Assembly (NCBI GenBank): GCA_965204925.1
Contig: OZ242021.1
Location: 1,612,001-1,676,000 of the forward strand
Source: G963663315 sp965204925
GTDB taxonomy: Bacteria; Pseudomonadota; Gammaproteobacteria; Arenicellales; Poriferihabitantaceae
Direction of reading: 5' to 3'
DNA length: 64,000 nt
This document shows positions 17,311 to 25,805 of this stretch, piece after piece. The notes below the pieces were generated by a model. That model worked only from the letters and a program-made list of their open reading frames with translations. It searched no databases and had not been told where the DNA came from. Both the position numbers and the translations under genes were made by a program. Every line of letters starts with the position of its first letter. The stretch's first letter is position 1.

Positions 17311-17744
17311 TTATTCCCCGGCATTGGGGAAATCAGCCTCCAAGTATTCGCGCGACAATTTCTGCGCCTCGGCAATCTGTGCAGATGTCATGCGTTCGGC
17401 AAGAATTTCCTTGTTTTTTTGTGCCCATTCAAGGCCTTGTGCAGCAGCAATGCTATACCAGGCATAGGCCTGGACATCATCTTCGGGAACCCCTTCCCCG
17501 TGGGCATACACCAAACCGAGATTGTACTGCGCCGGAGCATATCCCTGCCTGGCAGCCTTGAGATACCAGTACACGGCTTGGGTATCATCTTCGGGAACCC
17601 CTTCGCCGTAGGTATACATGACACCGAGATTGGTCTGCGCCGAAGCATGTCCCTGTTCGGCGACTTTTATCAAATGCTCAGATCATCTGTAGCGCATGAA
17701 GAGCTGGCAAATAACAGCAGACAAATTAGCAGGCGCCTGAACAT
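17311..17744 (-). pseudogene. Sel1-repeat protein, copy A, frameshifted after the signal peptide
   Basis: The minus-strand ATG at 17744 opens a signal peptide (MFRRLLICLLLFASSSCA) followed by TDDLSI and two stops. The Sel1 body continues in another frame from about 17673: two repeats of the AEQGxAxAQxxLGxMYxxGEGVPEDDxQAxYW type and a C-terminal helix (MTSAQIAEAQKLSREYLEA). Comparison with copy B (DELEDLIKAAEQGD) shows that loss of one G near 17683-17687 explains the shift. Sel1 repeats are TPR-like protein-binding repeats, and the leader predicts export to the periplasm. An internal start could still give the 120-residue body without export. Confidence 0.7.
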
Positions 17745-17844
17745 GGACAAATTATATACCATACAAAATAATGTGGCGCGCCATCATGCAGACTAGCGCG
17801 GGATGAGTTTGCCCGGACAGCCCCTGCCGGCAAAGCAGGAAACA

Positions 17845-18090
17845 CTAAATCTTGATCGCGGCAATTACCAGCAATGACATAGCGACAATCATGGCGATAA
17901 TCCAGCGGGTATTAGCGGTGTCCCGCTCCGCCAGTCTGGCGTCCCGCTCCGCCAGCCTGGCATCGCGTTGTGCTATCTGCTCTGCCAGTCGTGCAATGTC
18001 GGTCTGGTATTCCGCCTGTTTGGTATTCATACGCTCCTCCAATACGGACAGCCTTTGTGCCAGTTCATGGTTTGTCGGCTCGTCCATCAT
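17845..18090 (-). CDS. Small coiled-coil protein with C-terminal membrane segment, copy 2
   Basis: This 81-residue protein has MMDEPTNHELAQRLSVLEER, the shared RMNTKQAEYQTDIARLAEQ helix, a repeated RDARLAE heptad-length unit, and a terminal membrane span (WIIAMIVAMSLLVIAAIKI). The unit is present twice here and once in copy 3, a 21-nt difference in repeat number. It is 100 bases upstream of the start of Sel1 copy A in plus coordinates, and both are on the minus strand, so this gene would be transcribed first. The gene pair is duplicated at 19.3-20.2 kb. Confidence 0.65.
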   Translation of the reverse strand: MMDEPTNHELAQRLSVLEERMNTKQAEYQTDIARLAEQIAQRDARLAERDARLAERDTANTRWIIAMIVAMSLLVIAAIKI

Positions 18091-18235
18091 CGAATGCTAT
18101 CATCATGTCTCTTTTTCCGCAATTTTTTGTTGGTACGCAAGCCAGAGTAGAAGAACCACAACTATGTGGTATTATGAACAAGCTGAATCAACCCGGATAT
18201 GATGCTTCTTCCTGACAACCACTGTCTCAAAACAA

Positions 18236-18469
18236 ATGCGACCTTGCGGAGTGATTCTCATATTGGCTGGCGTATATGCCACATACAGCAAATGGATTCG
18301 GGAGGAAATCAAATTAGCCCGGAGTGGATTTACATTGCAAAAACCCGTCATTGCCGTTGAGCCACGGGGAAGCGACAGAACATCTGAACCTGTCAAACAG
18401 TCCGCTTCAAGAATTGTGGGGTGGAACACCGATAGTATCGTAAAAGCAATCAGGGACTTGGCAAATTGA
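18236..18469 (+). pseudogene. C-terminal fragment of a TIR-like (DUF1863/ThsB-type) protein
   Basis: The 77 residues CGVILILAGVYATYSKWIRE, KPVIAVEPRGS, VGWNTDSIVKAIRDL fit the second half of TIR-like domains of the MTH538/ThsB type, in which a VLILAGxYxxYSKW strand-helix is followed by KPIIAVEPxG and a final WNTDSIVxAIR. The usual N-terminal half (a HxW or SHSW strand and helices) is absent: upstream in the same frame there is a TGA within about 30 codons. The 3' end overlaps the next gene as TTGA. TIR-like proteins sense infection in Thoeris-type defence. This copy is probably inactive unless it starts internally. Confidence 0.6.
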
Positions 18470-18924
18470 ATGAATCACGGAAACATGAACTCCTGGAGAT
18501 TTACAAGCTCCATGCGGAACTTTCCGACAGGGTGAGTCAAAGGCGCGAGGGCGCCAATCGCCTGTTTGTCGGTTTGCTCTCCGGATTGGTATTGTTTCTT
18601 GGCATATTTGTTCGATTTGGACGGGACGGGGTTCCTGTAGCGAGTATTTTGTTGTTTGCTGGCATACTGGGGGTTGTGTTGTCAGTATCCTGGTATGTCG
18701 TAATTCGTTCCTATCGTCAACTCAACTCTGGCAAGTTCCACGTGTTACATGAATTAGAGAAAGAATTGGCTTTCCCGTTTTTTGAGAAAGAGTGGGAATA
18801 CCTGGAGAGAGGCAAAAATGTCAGTCAATACTGGAGGCTAACCGTTGTCGAGACAAGCCTTCCTGTCATCTTCCTTGTCCTTTCGTTAATTCTCGCGGTG
18901 ACCGGTGTATTCCGATTCCCGTAG
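18466..18924 (+). CDS. Small integral membrane protein, RipA-like, partner of the TIR-like gene
   Basis: The 152-residue protein has an amphipathic start (MNESRKHELLEIYKLHAELS), RRxGANRLF leading into two adjacent membrane spans (about 34-50 and 57-77), a soluble helix with LEKELAFPFFEKEWEYLERG, and a third span near the C-terminus (SLPVIFLVLSLILAVTGVF). This layout resembles RipA-family octameric membrane proteins that sit next to TIR-like genes, an assignment from memory of the family. The start is a TTG overlapping the TIR stop. The gene itself looks intact. It lies between the two direct copies of the Sel1/small-protein duplication. Confidence 0.55.
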   Translation: MNESRKHELLEIYKLHAELSDRVSQRREGANRLFVGLLSGLVLFLGIFVRFGRDGVPVASILLFAGILGVVLSVSWYVVIRSYRQLNSGKFHVLHELEKELAFPFFEKEWEYLERGKNVSQYWRLTVVETSLPVIFLVLSLILAVTGVFRFP

Positions 18925-19304
18925 CGCTCACGACAGGATGCTCTTCCTAAATCCCGGAATTGAGAGTTGCTGGTGTCCGGGAAGTATTCTCCAGTGTCCT
19001 GATTCATGCGCCGACTCCGTTCAATCTTGTCGTCCAGCGCTCTCCCGCAGCCTGGCGATGTGCGCGACAATCAAAATGGAAAGCAAGAATTGCACACTTC
19101 GGGAGGGGTATGAGACTCCACGGGCATTCCCCGACCACGAACGGCAATCGCATACGCAGCAGAATAAAGGCGACCACAGGGGGGCCCTGCGTTGACGGCA
19201 TGGGCCGGTTGCCGATTCAGGAAATAGCGCAATGGGTCACAAAAACCGGACAGGCGTTCCTGGATCCGGCACGTAATGCGCCCCCGCCATCGCCTTGGCC
19301 GCGC
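18925..19304. other. Non-coding or decayed stretch
   Basis: No convincing gene was found in these 380 bases. Short frames on both strands lack start signals and family likeness. The last 30 bases belong to the Sel1 duplication, since they resemble the sequence just downstream of Sel1 copy A at 17283-17310. Confidence 0.5.
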
Positions 19305-19864
19305 TTATTTCGCGGCGTTGGAGACATAGGCCTCCCAGTATTCCCGTGACAATTTCTGCGCCTCGGCAACCTGTGCAGATGTCATGCGTTTGGCAAGAGT
19401 GTTCTTGTTTTCTTGTGCGTCTTCATCGCCTTGTGCAGCAGCAATGCTGTACCAGGCATAGGCTTGCACGTAATCTTCGGGAACCCCTTCGCCGTTGGCA
19501 TACATCCCAGCGAGATTGTACTGCCCCCGAGCATATCCCTGTTCGGCGGCCTTGCGGAACCAGTACACGGCTTGGGTATCATCTTTGGGAACCCCTTCGC
19601 CGTTGGCATACATGATACCGAGCATGGTCTGATACCGAGCATGGTCTGCGCCCAAGCATTTTCCTGTTCGGCAGGTTTGCGGAACCAGTACACGGCTTGG
19701 TTATCATCTTCGGGAACCCCTTCGCCGTTTTCATACATGATACCGAGAAGGGTCTGCGTCCAATCATCTCCCTGTTCGGCAGCCTTTATCAAATCTTCCA
19801 ACTCATCCGCAGCATATGAAGAACTGGTGAATAACAACAGACAAATTAGCAGGCGCCTGAACAT
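19305..19864 (-). pseudogene. Sel1-repeat protein, copy B, broken by a 17-nt tandem duplication
   Basis: From the minus-strand ATG 19864 the product begins with a signal peptide (MFRRLLICLLLFTSSSYA) and Sel1 repeats (IKAAEQGDDWTQTLLGIMYE, then NGEGVPEDDNQAVYWFRKPA). After WAQTMLGI the frame is lost at a 17-nt tandem duplication (19614-19647), and the remaining two repeats continue in another frame to the C-terminal MTSAQVAEAQKLSREYWEA. Restoring 17 bases would give about 180 residues with three to four repeats, longer than copy A. Export to the periplasm and protein-binding are inferred from the leader and repeats. Confidence 0.75.
19614..19647. repeat. 17-nt tandem duplication within Sel1 copy B
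   Basis: Two exact head-to-tail copies, 19614-19630 and 19631-19647. Seventeen is not a multiple of three, so the duplication alone explains the frameshift in Sel1 copy B. Confidence 0.9.
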
Positions 19865-19964
19865 GGCTAAATTATATACCATACAAAATAATATGGCGCG
19901 CCATTATACGGACTAGCGCGGGATGAGTTTGCTCAGACAGCCCCCGACGGCAAAGCAGGAAACA

Positions 19965-20190
19965 CTAAATCTTGATCGCGGCAATTACCAGCAATGACAT
20001 AGCGACAATCATGGCGATAATCCAGCGGGTATTAGCGGTTTCCCGCTCCGCCAGTCTGGCGTCCCGTTGTGCCATCTGCTCTGCCAGTCGTGCAATGTCG
20101 GTCTGGTATTCCGCCTGTTTGGTATTCATACGCTCCTCCAAATACGGACAGCCTTTGTGCCAGTCCATGGTTTGTCGGCTCGTCCATCAT
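19965..20190 (-). pseudogene. Small coiled-coil/membrane protein, copy 3, frameshifted near the start
   Basis: It matches copy 2 almost throughout. An extra A near 20140 (minus-strand T run) breaks the frame between MMDEPTNHGLAQRLSV and LEERMNTKQAEYQTDIARL. A new ATG at 20168 restores an open frame with an altered first 9 residues (MDWHKGCPY), giving 67 residues that keep the coil and the membrane span. It has one RDARLAE unit against two in copy 2. Whether the shortened protein is made cannot be told from sequence. Confidence 0.6.
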
Positions 20191-20375
20191 CAAATGCTAT
20201 CATCATGTTCCTTGTTTCCGCAATTTTTTGTTGGCAGGCAAACCAGAGTAGAGGGCAGTCGGCAAGGCGAAGGCGTAGCCCGCAGAGAGACATAGGGAAA
20301 TACAGCGCCCCTTTGTGCTATGATGAGCGAACTACCCTTAAATCATAAGCGTGATTAAGCGCGGCACACAGGACA

Positions 20376-21944
20376 ATGGACAAACTGGAACTGCCGATAG
20401 GCGAAGCGTCTTTCCGTAGCATTCGGGAATGGGATTTCTACTATGTGGACAAAACCCGCTATATATGGAATCTGGCGCGCAGGCCCGGATACTACTTCCT
20501 GTCGCGTCCGCGGCGTTTTGGCAAGAGTTTGCTGATTTCTACCCTGAAGGAACTCTTTGAGGGTAACGAGAAACTGTTCCGCGGGCTTTATATCCACGAG
20601 CGTTGGGACTGGAATACCAAACATCCGGTGATACGCCTGAGCTTTGACTCGAACTACAGCGAGTCGGAGAATCTTCGGACTCATATCCAAACCCAACTGG
20701 CCACCCATGAGGAAGATGCCGGCATTGAAACATTGCCGGAGGTCCATACCAGCCCGGAACGCCTGCAATACCTGATTCATCGCCTCTACCGGGACACCGG
20801 AAAACAGGTCGTGGTACTGATAGACGAATACGACAAGCCGATACTGGATGCGCTGGAGAACAAGGAATTGGCGCAGGAGAACCGCGATTATCTGCGCGGT
20901 TTCTACGGCATCATCAAGGACTGTGCGGACTCTATCCGTTTCGTGTTTATCACCGGCATCAGCATGTACTCGAAGGTCAGCCTGTTCTCGGTACTGAACA
21001 ACCTCTACGACCTCAGCCTGAATCCCGACTATGCCGCCCTGTGCGGTTATACCGATGACGACCTCGAAACCGTGTTCGCTCCCGAACTGGCAAGTGTGAC
21101 GAAATCGGAGCGCAAACAAATCCGCCACTGGTACAACGGCTATCACTGGCGCGGGAAAGAGAAGGTTTACAACCCGTTCGACATCCTGCTGTATTTCAGG
21201 AACCGGGAATTCAAACCCTGGTGGTATGCGACCGGCACCCCCTCCTTCCTGTACCACCGCATGGCCAACGGAATGGTCAATACCCTGGATTTGGAAAACC
21301 TGGTAATATTTGACAGTGAATTGTCCAGTTTTGAACTGGAGAATATCAATATCAATGCCCTGTTATTCCAGTGCGGGTATCTGACTATTGTCGGTGAGGG
21401 ACTGCGCGGTTCAAGAATCTTCTACACGCTGGATTATCCCAACCACGAGGTGCGTTTGAGTCTGAACGAGGAATTGATGAGGGCGACCTATCGGGATTTG
21501 GTAGTTGCCGCGGAGCGTGGCGAGACGCTGGTCGGATTGCTGGACGCCAACGACTTTGCGGGATTCGAGCGGGAATTACAGGCTTTCTTCGCCGGTATTC
21601 CGTATCAGTGGCATACACACAACGACGGGGGGCGTAGCGAGGGTCATTATGCGACCGTGCTGTACGCCTGTTTCCGCGCGCTGGGTCTGGATATGCGGGT
21701 GGAGGAGTCCACCGGTCGGGGTCGTTCGGACATGGTATTGATGCGTGAGGGTCAGGTATTTGTGCTGGAGTTCAAGGTTGTGGATGATGAATCGCAGGCT
21801 GCGGTGAAGGCGGATGAGGCGTTGGCGCAGATAGTAAGTAAGGATTATGCGGGCAGGTACTGTATGGGGAATCAGCGCATTCATGTGCTGGCGGTGATTT
21901 TCAACCGCAAGACGCGCAATCTGGAGATGCTGCGGGCGGGGTGA
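20376..21944 (+). CDS. AAA-ATPase-like / PD-(D/E)XK nuclease protein, copy B
   Basis: This 522-residue copy has the same layout as copy A: MDKLELPIGEASFRSIREWD, P-loop variant SRPRRFGKSLL, Walker B VVVLIDEYDKP, and the C-terminal GRSDMVL to VLEFKV nuclease core with D, E and K in place. From FVFITGISMYSKV to 12 bases past the stop it is almost identical to copy A in inverted orientation. Between the P-loop and that point the two differ at many positions (for example KELAQENRDYLRG against PQLARENRDYLRG). It is the only copy with RHWYNGYHW and no visible damage. Function unknown. Confidence 0.85.
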   Translation: MDKLELPIGEASFRSIREWDFYYVDKTRYIWNLARRPGYYFLSRPRRFGKSLLISTLKELFEGNEKLFRGLYIHERWDWNTKHPVIRLSFDSNYSESENLRTHIQTQLATHEEDAGIETLPEVHTSPERLQYLIHRLYRDTGKQVVVLIDEYDKPILDALENKELAQENRDYLRGFYGIIKDCADSIRFVFITGISMYSKVSLFSVLNNLYDLSLNPDYAALCGYTDDDLETVFAPELASVTKSERKQIRHWYNGYHWRGKEKVYNPFDILLYFRNREFKPWWYATGTPSFLYHRMANGMVNTLDLENLVIFDSELSSFELENININALLFQCGYLTIVGEGLRGSRIFYTLDYPNHEVRLSLNEELMRATYRDLVVAAERGETLVGLLDANDFAGFERELQAFFAGIPYQWHTHNDGGRSEGHYATVLYACFRALGLDMRVEESTGRGRSDMVLMREGQVFVLEFKVVDDESQAAVKADEALAQIVSKDYAGRYCMGNQRIHVLAVIFNRKTRNLEMLRAG

Positions 21945-21956
21945 ACCGGCAACCAT
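20937..21956. repeat. Right arm of the 1,020-bp inverted repeat
   Basis: Partner of 15112-16131. Outside the arm, 12 bases past the stop codon, the flanks differ completely: an unrecognised frame on the left and the amidinotransferase gene on the right. Confidence 0.85.
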
Positions 21957-21997
21957 ATAAACACATTGAGATTCTCTATTTTAGCGGCTGTCTACCA

Positions 21998-23125
21998 ATG
22001 ATGAAGACCATCGTGAGTTCCTGGAATGATTTCGATCCGTTAAGACACGTCATCGTTGGCCGCGCGGACCATACCTGCATTCCGCCCAACGAACCTGCGA
22101 CCGAGGCTAAAATACCCGAGGACAGTGATATGCGCGGCAGGTGGGGGCCGCGTTCGCTGGACACCGTTGAGAAAGCCAATTTCCGACTGGATAATCTGGC
22201 ATCATTGCTGGAAAGCCGCGGCATACGCGTCGACCGACCCACCCCCCTGCAATGGAATCAGGCAGTGCATACCCCGGATTTTACGACCGCTTCCCAGTTC
22301 GGTTGTATGCCGCCGAGGGATGTATTGCTCACGGTCGGCAAGGAGATCCTGAGCGCCCCGATGTCGTTTCGCTGCCGCTATTTCGAATATCTGGCATACC
22401 ATGACCTGATGCAGAAATATTTTGACGAGGACCCCGGGTTTCGCTGGGAACAGGCCCCGCGCCCCCGCCTGGGCGACGCCTCTTACAAGTCGGGTTACTT
22501 TGATGAGATCACGATCGAAGAGAGATTGCAGCGCACGGCAGCGCTTGATTTCGTGACCAGCGAGTATGAACCGCTGTTCGATGCCGCGGATGTATGTCGT
22601 ATCGGCAAGGACTTGTTCTGCCAACATGGCCTGACTACCAACCGGCGCGGCATGCAATGGTTGCAGCGCCATTTCCCGGATCACCGGGTACATGCGGTCA
22701 ACTTCCCGGGTGACCCTTATCCGATTCATATTGACGCTACCTTCGTGCCATTGCGCCCGGGTTTGATTATCAACAACCCGGTGCGCAGACTGCCGGACGC
22801 GCAGCGCCGGATTTTCGATGCCAATGACTGGGAAATTGTCGATGCCGCGCAGCCCGCGCATGAGGCCCCGCCGCCGTTATGTTACTCCAGTGTGTGGTTA
22901 TCCATGAACTGTCTGGTGATTGACCACAGGACGGTGGTTGTCGAGGCCAGTGAAGTCCACCAGATGGAGCAGCTGGACCGGCTCGGCATGGAGGTTCTGC
23001 CGGTCGAGTTTCGCGATGCCTACGCTTTTGGCGGCGGACTCCATTGCGCTACTGCTGACGTGTACCGGGAGGGCAGTTGCGAGGATTATTTCCCCAGGCA
23101 GGTTGGCGGCACATTGATCGGATAG
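21998..23125 (+). CDS. Glycine amidinotransferase-like enzyme
   Basis: The amidinotransferase family moves the amidino group of arginine to an amine acceptor, as in guanidinoacetate or inosamine synthesis. The 375 residues carry the catalytic triad pattern: DAADVCRIGKDLF with Asp198, PIHIDATFVPLRPGLIINNP with His244, and the nucleophile in GGGLHCATADV (Cys350). Length fits the family (about 370-420). I chose the ATG pair at 21998/22001 because upstream in-frame sequence is the end of the 1,020-bp repeat. No clear Shine-Dalgarno is present. The acceptor substrate cannot be told; glycine is the best guess. It converges on the aminotransferase gene with 11 bases between stops. Confidence 0.85.
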   Translation: MMKTIVSSWNDFDPLRHVIVGRADHTCIPPNEPATEAKIPEDSDMRGRWGPRSLDTVEKANFRLDNLASLLESRGIRVDRPTPLQWNQAVHTPDFTTASQFGCMPPRDVLLTVGKEILSAPMSFRCRYFEYLAYHDLMQKYFDEDPGFRWEQAPRPRLGDASYKSGYFDEITIEERLQRTAALDFVTSEYEPLFDAADVCRIGKDLFCQHGLTTNRRGMQWLQRHFPDHRVHAVNFPGDPYPIHIDATFVPLRPGLIINNPVRRLPDAQRRIFDANDWEIVDAAQPAHEAPPPLCYSSVWLSMNCLVIDHRTVVVEASEVHQMEQLDRLGMEVLPVEFRDAYAFGGGLHCATADVYREGSCEDYFPRQVGGTLIG

Positions 23126-23136
23126 CTTCTCTCGGA

Positions 23137-24324
23137 CTATCCGGTTACTGCGACCAGGGCATCGGCAAACTGACGCAGTTGCGCTTCATCTTGCAGTCCC
23201 GCGATGTTTATGCGTCCGCCTGCAACGGCATAGACGGCGTGATCATTACGCAAGCGGGCGACTTCCTCATCGCTCAGTACCAGCAGGGAAAACATGCCGC
23301 GGTGATGTTCTATGAAATCCCATCGAGCGGATTGGCATTTTTCCCTGAGTATGTCGCTGAGCTGTTTTCGCAATGTCAGTATGCGTTGGCGCATGGAGGT
23401 CAATTCGCTTTCCCAATTCGCTTTCAGGCCGGCGTCCGACAGGATAAGAGAGACGATTGCGGCGCCGTGGTCGGGAGGCATCGAATAGGAGCTACGCGCG
23501 TTGCTGGTGAGGTGATTACACGCGGTTTCAGCGGCGCGGGAGGTCTCTCCGACCAGCAGGGAACAGCCCACACGGTCCCGGTAAAGCCCGAAATTCTTGG
23601 AGCAGGAACTGGCCACGACCATCGACCCGACCTGTTCGGCCATGGCCCGGACGCTATGAACATCCGCCTCAAGCGAGTCGCCAAAACCCTGGTAGGCCAG
23701 ATCGAAGTAGGGGAAAAAACCGTTTTTCGCGGCAAGTCGGGCGATCTCGTTCCAGTTGCCGGGGCTGAGTTCGGCGCCTGACGGATTGTGGCAGCAGGCG
23801 TGGAAAACGACGATGTCGTCCTGTCCCAATACAGTCAGTTTGCCCATCAGGGCATCGAAATCCACCTGCCGGGTACGCCGATCAAGGTATGGGTAGGTAT
23901 CCACGTGAAAACCGCTTTGCCGGAAAATGGGGTAATGATTGCCCCAGGTCGGGTCACTGACCCAAAAGGTCTTGCCGCTGGCAATCCGGTACAGCGTATC
24001 GGACAGCATTCTCAAGGCGCCGCAACCGCCCGGAGTCTGTACCGCCCGCACCCGCTCCATATCCGCAAAGTCACCGAATATCATGTGTGCGATCGCGCTG
24101 TTGAAGCGCTCGTCTCCGGTCAGGCCAACATAAGCCTTTGTGATTTGCTGGTCGTGCAGTCTGGCTTCCGCCTCGCGTACAGCCTCCATGATCGGGGTGG
24201 CCCCGCGGGCATCGCGGAAAACCCCGACCCCCACATCTATTTTCTGTGGGCGGGGATCATCCCTGAGCATGCCCATCAGTTTGAGAATGGGGTCTTGTGC
24301 GACCGGTTCGAACTGTTCAAACAT
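23137..24324 (-). CDS. Aspartate/aromatic amino acid aminotransferase (class I)
   Basis: This PLP enzyme exchanges amino groups between aspartate, tyrosine or phenylalanine and 2-oxoacids. The 395 residues begin MFEQFEPVAQDPILKLMGML, the family opening. Other landmarks are KIDVGVGVFRD, QTPGGCGALR, WGNHYPIF, the HACCHNPSGAEL loop, FDLAYQGFGDS, and the PLP lysine in SCSKNFGLYRDRVG. The residues favour the AspC/TyrB group; aspartate or aromatic preference is not decidable here. It is divergent from the EamA gene, with 158 bases between that should hold both promoters. Confidence 0.93.
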   Translation of the reverse strand: MFEQFEPVAQDPILKLMGMLRDDPRPQKIDVGVGVFRDARGATPIMEAVREAEARLHDQQITKAYVGLTGDERFNSAIAHMIFGDFADMERVRAVQTPGGCGALRMLSDTLYRIASGKTFWVSDPTWGNHYPIFRQSGFHVDTYPYLDRRTRQVDFDALMGKLTVLGQDDIVVFHACCHNPSGAELSPGNWNEIARLAAKNGFFPYFDLAYQGFGDSLEADVHSVRAMAEQVGSMVVASSCSKNFGLYRDRVGCSLLVGETSRAAETACNHLTSNARSSYSMPPDHGAAIVSLILSDAGLKANWESELTSMRQRILTLRKQLSDILREKCQSARWDFIEHHRGMFSLLVLSDEEVARLRNDHAVYAVAGGRINIAGLQDEAQLRQFADALVAVTG

Positions 24325-24482
24325 AATCTGATCTTGCTGATTTGGACAAGGGTGGACTATAACAAATTAAAGCCGCATCCGAGTGATGCTCTGTGTGGTT
24401 TTGCCAAATACTTCCCGGGGCGGGCTTGCGCCGGTTCAGGATATTATGTCGTGGAGATGGCTTCGATCGGGTAAGATAGGAT

Positions 24483-25439
24483 ATGAATTTCCGTTCACTG
24501 CCGCCTGCGTCTCCGTTTACCACGGGGCAATCCGGCAAACATTCCAAAGCCCTGCTACTGGGTGTATCTGCCGCGCTTGCCAGCATTATCTGTTTCAGCG
24601 CCATGGACGCTATGGTGAAGTGGCTGGGTTCCGGTTATTCCATCTATCAGATTATGTTCTTCCGATGTACTGTGGCGCTCATACCGGTATTTTTTTTCCT
24701 GTACCGCGCCGGGGGCGTCCGGGTTTTGCGAACAAATCGCCCCTGGATGCACGCCTTGCGTTCATTTCTCGGCATGCTGGCCATGGTTCTCGCATTTTAC
24801 GGCTTCACGACGCTGCCGCTGGCTGATGCTTCTGCGATCTTTTATATGGCGCCCCTGATTGCGACCGCGCTTTCTGTGCCCATTCTGGGTGAGCATGTCG
24901 GTATACGGCGCTGGCTGGCGATACTGATCGGTTTTACCGGGGTATTGATCATTACCCGTCCGGGCGGGGCGGTATTCAACCTCGGAGGGCTGGCAATGCT
25001 GGTTGCGGCTTTCGTTGTCGGCGTCAACAGTACGGTCGTGCGCATGCTGAGCGCGACTGACCCGGTCGTCAGCATTACGTTCTACTTTACTCTGGCCGGC
25101 GCTGTCCTGACCACAGTTCTGTGCCTCTTTTCCGAGTGGGTGGCGCCAGGCGGTCGGGATTTGGCGCTGTTGATCTGTGTCGGGCTGACGGGCGGGCTGG
25201 CGCAATACACGCTGGCGTTGAGTCTGCGTTACGCGGCGGTCAGTATCATTGCTCCTTTCCGGTATCTGTCCATTGTCGCGGGAGGGGTGTTCGGCTATTT
25301 GATCTGGTCTGAAATCCCGGATGATTTGACGTTGATCGGTATTGCCATGATCATCGGCTGCGGCCTGTATTCGATGCACCGGGAAACAAAACTTGCCAGA
25401 CAAAGCGATAACCGGAGTAGAATACCGACTTATGATTGA
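24483..25439 (+). CDS. EamA/DMT-family inner-membrane transporter
   Basis: The 318-residue protein has ten hydrophobic segments arranged as two EamA repeats. The first opens with ALASIICFSAMDAMVKWL; the ends of repeats show LPLADASAIFYMAPLIATAL and LRYAAVSIIAPFRYLSIVAG, characteristic of the drug/metabolite transporter family. Export of an amino acid or other metabolite is typical, but the substrate is unknown. A TAAGATAGGA stretch precedes the ATG. The 3' end overlaps the upstream in-frame start option of the bolA gene. Confidence 0.88.
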   Translation: MNFRSLPPASPFTTGQSGKHSKALLLGVSAALASIICFSAMDAMVKWLGSGYSIYQIMFFRCTVALIPVFFFLYRAGGVRVLRTNRPWMHALRSFLGMLAMVLAFYGFTTLPLADASAIFYMAPLIATALSVPILGEHVGIRRWLAILIGFTGVLIITRPGGAVFNLGGLAMLVAAFVVGVNSTVVRMLSATDPVVSITFYFTLAGAVLTTVLCLFSEWVAPGGRDLALLICVGLTGGLAQYTLALSLRYAAVSIIAPFRYLSIVAGGVFGYLIWSEIPDDLTLIGIAMIIGCGLYSMHRETKLARQSDNRSRIPTYD

Positions 25440-25458
25440 CAACCCGGTTGAATACGTC

Positions 25459-25785
25459 ATGAGTAATCCGAATACTGTCGAATTGTCCATCCGCCGTAAA
25501 CTCGAAGCCCTTGATCCGGCACACCTCGAGGTACTGAACGAGAGCGCCAGCCATAACGTGCCGGCTGGTTCCGAGTCTCATTTCAAGGTGGTTCTTGTGT
25601 CGGATGTTTTCCGCGACAAGACGCTGCTTGCCCGGCACCGTCTGGTCAATGAGCTGCTCGGTGATGAACTGAACGGGCCTGTTCATGCCTTGTCGCTGCA
25701 TGCCCTGACCGGTGATGAGTGGTTTGACCGGGGCGGGGAATCGAAGCCTTCTCCTGAATGTCTGGGCGGTTCCGCCCCCGGGTAG
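25459..25785 (+). CDS. bolA: BolA-family protein
   Basis: BolA proteins work with monothiol glutaredoxins in iron-sulfur handling and affect cell shape in stress. From ATG 25459 the protein has 108 residues, close to the usual 105. The class II KH-like fold signature is clear: LEVLNESASHNVPAGSESHF, KVVLVSDVF, LARHRLVNELLG, VHALSLHALTGDEW. An in-frame ATG at 25432, with GGAG further upstream, would add 9 residues and overlap the transporter stop; it is possible. The cysteine near the C-terminus (SPECLGG) sits where E. coli BolA has SPPCRG. Confidence 0.92.
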   Translation: MSNPNTVELSIRRKLEALDPAHLEVLNESASHNVPAGSESHFKVVLVSDVFRDKTLLARHRLVNELLGDELNGPVHALSLHALTGDEWFDRGGESKPSPECLGGSAPG

Positions 25786-25805
25786 TCGGGAGTCCGGGAT
25801 TGCCC

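Noticed and set aside
17311..19864. Repeats in the Sel1 region as a CRISPR array.
   Set aside because: The repeats are about 100 bases long, encode Sel1 motifs in frame and have no unique short spacers.
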